DNA of 64,000 nt from Herbiconiux aconitum (GTDB taxonomy: Bacteria > Actinomycetota > Actinomycetes > Actinomycetales > Microbacteriaceae): assembly GCF_024979235.1 (NCBI RefSeq), contig NZ_JANLCM010000001.1, positions 1,922,001-1,986,000 of the forward strand. The letters run 5' to 3'. Under the pieces are notes generated by a model. That model saw only the letters and a list, made by a program, of their open reading frames with translations. It had not been told where the DNA came from and did no database searches. Each line of letters starts with the position of its first letter. Within the stretch, counting starts at the first letter, position 1. A program made the position numbers and the translations under genes. Shown one piece after another: positions 63,311 to 64,000 of the stretch.

Positions 63311-63891
63311 TAGAGGCCGGCGACCGAGCGAGCCGTCGCCACGTAGACCCGGCGCGCCACCTCGACTCCATCGAGGTAGCCGCCCACCAGCGCGGCGTCG
63401 CGCAGCATCACGAGGGACCCGGCGACTGCGTCGGCATCCGGAACCTTCGCCGCCTCCAGCGCGTCGCGCAACGTCGCGTGGAACCATTCACGGTGCCGGG
63501 CGATGATCATGCGCACCTCGCTCGACGCATCCGGGTATTCCGCCGCGGCATTAATGAACGGGCAGCCGCGGGTGTGGTAGCGGCCGATGTCGTCGGCGAT
63601 GCCCTCGATCGCGAGCGTTATCAGGTCGGCGGGCGACGGGTCACCCTCCACCGTGAAGTAGCCCCGGATCACCGCGTCCTCCCGTTCGAGGTAGGCGGCC
63701 ACGAGTGCTTCTTTGCCCGAGAAGTGGCGGTACATGGTGGCGCGGGTCACGCTCGCCTCGGCCAGGATGCGATCCATTCCGACGCTGTGGATGCCCTCGC
63801 GGTAGAAGAGCTCCGACGCGACGCGCACCAGTCTCTCGCGCGCTTCCGACACCTTCGGTGCGGAAGCAGGCGGCGCGGAGGTGGTGGACAC
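63310..63891 (-). CDS. TetR family transcriptional regulator
   Basis: 193 residues from GTG 63891. HTH: LVRVASELFYREGIHSVGMD then ASVTRATMYRHFSGKEALVA. The C-terminal ligand domain includes TRGCPFINAAAEYPDASSEV. The GTG lies six nt after a TATTGT box on the minus strand, so translation is probably leaderless; an ATG-started frame to 63933 would include the operator. A palindrome just upstream suggests autorepression and control of the divergent gene. Confidence 0.88.
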   Translation of the reverse strand: MSTTSAPPASAPKVSEARERLVRVASELFYREGIHSVGMDRILAEASVTRATMYRHFSGKEALVAAYLEREDAVIRGYFTVEGDPSPADLITLAIEGIADDIGRYHTRGCPFINAAAEYPDASSEVRMIIARHREWFHATLRDALEAAKVPDADAVAGSLVMLRDAALVGGYLDGVEVARRVYVATARSVAGL

Positions 63892-63904
63892 AGACTCACA
63901 ATAA

Positions 63905-63920
63905 CAGAACATTCGTTCTG
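63905..63920. promoter_or_regulatory. CAGAACATTCGTTCTG palindrome: TetR operator or LexA box
   Basis: Arms CAGAAC and GTTCTG around ATTC. It covers the probable core promoter of the TetR gene. The core GAAC-N4-GTTC also equals the actinobacterial LexA (SOS) core, though the flanking TC/GA are missing. Confidence 0.5.
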
Positions 63921-63927
63921 CCTGTCG

Positions 63928-63960
63928 AGTCACCCTCCGTTCACCTGCGAGTCACCTGCG
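63928..63960 (+). promoter_or_regulatory. Triple PHO-box-like direct repeat
   Basis: Three abutting 11-nt units: AGTCACCCTCC, GTTCACCTGCG, AGTCACCTGCG. Period and sequence match PhoP/RegX3-type PHO boxes. It ends 31 nt before the ATG of the truncated gene at 63992. Confidence 0.7.
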
Positions 63961-63991
63961 CTCCTTAAGCTGCGCGCGCGTACGGTGAGGT

Positions 63992-64000
63992 ATGAGCCTG
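63992..64000 (+). CDS. Start of a truncated gene, probable phosphate-regulon member
   Basis: ATG 63992 (MSL, then cut by the window edge) follows GGTGAGG and a TACGGT box at 63981-63986. The triple PHO-box-like site directly upstream suggests phosphate-starvation control. The product cannot be told from three codons. Confidence 0.5.

Overview
The window reads as chromosomal DNA of a high-GC actinobacterium, most likely a Microbacteriaceae member (Micrococcales). The grounds are GC-rich codon use, a mycothiol synthase gene, a fused IspD-IspF enzyme next to CarD, a SigK/RskA pair, an SCP2-type Eis protein, and gene orders I recognise from mycobacteria and relatives (mshD beside a GlnR-like regulator; a SAM-methyltransferase-like gene, gpmA, senX3-regX3; an LpqE-like lipoprotein opposite carD-ispDF-cysS-rlmB; XPB helicase with its helicase-associated partner). 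I see no prophage, insertion sequence, CRISPR array or obvious genomic island. The genus is not resolved.

Layout. 0-5.4 kb: an oxidoreductase, a GlxA-type regulator divergent from an HD-domain hydrolase, tRNA-Lys, a conserved hypothetical, a structured RNA candidate, and sigK-rskA. 5.4-17 kb: the phosphate block pstSCAB, a Nudix/histidine-phosphatase gene and ppk, then a GH8 cell-wall-binding protein, mshD and a GlnR-like regulator. 17-25.3 kb: small membrane proteins, a nitrobindin-like protein, a YgfZ-like folate-binding protein, an FUSC transporter, gpmA, phoU and senX3-regX3. 25.3-34.4 kb: LpqE-like lipoprotein, carD, ispDF, cysS, rlmB, a DUF4032 kinase-like protein, an MsiK-type ATPase, a DsbA-like protein and tRNA-Thr. 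34.4-44.5 kb: GNAT, MFS, an ECF41 sigma factor with divergent targets, nitroreductase, msrB, elaA, LytR_C protein, a cold-shock protein, a DUF3048 lipoprotein and groEL. 44.5-54.7 kb: a two-component system, the XPB helicase operon, a cold-shock/DUF3027 pair, serC and a DtxR-family regulator. 54.7-64 kb: an NlpC/P60 hydrolase behind a structured leader, an HNH protein, tRNA-Arg, an acyltransferase, an Lrp regulator divergent from an AceE-like E1, acetyltransferases, a deazaflavin-type oxidoreductase, an Eis protein, a TetR regulator, and a gene start cut by the window edge.

How the genes fit together. The clearest circuit is phosphate: high-affinity uptake (pstSCAB), its brake PhoU, the SenX3-RegX3 sensor pair, polyphosphate kinase with a Nudix partner, and two sites with 11-nt direct repeats of PHO-box type (before pstS and before the truncated last gene). 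The second is a compact ECF41 module: both divergent promoters in its intergenic gap fit the published consensus with identical 16-nt spacing. Other regulatory signals visible are a tandem CIRCE before groEL, DtxR-like boxes, palindromic operators in three divergent gaps, and many TAnnnT hexamers 5-8 nt before a start codon, which suggests common leaderless transcription.

The least explained items are non-coding: a multi-hairpin RNA candidate at about 3740-3829, a two-copy intergenic repeat in inverted orientation around carD-ispDF, long hairpins at convergent gene ends (two sharing arm sequence), a small ORF running into a terminator before the HNH gene, and an apparent genome-wide preference for the hexamer GGATGC that seems to override codon choice. 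I did not find a clear-cut new multi-gene system.
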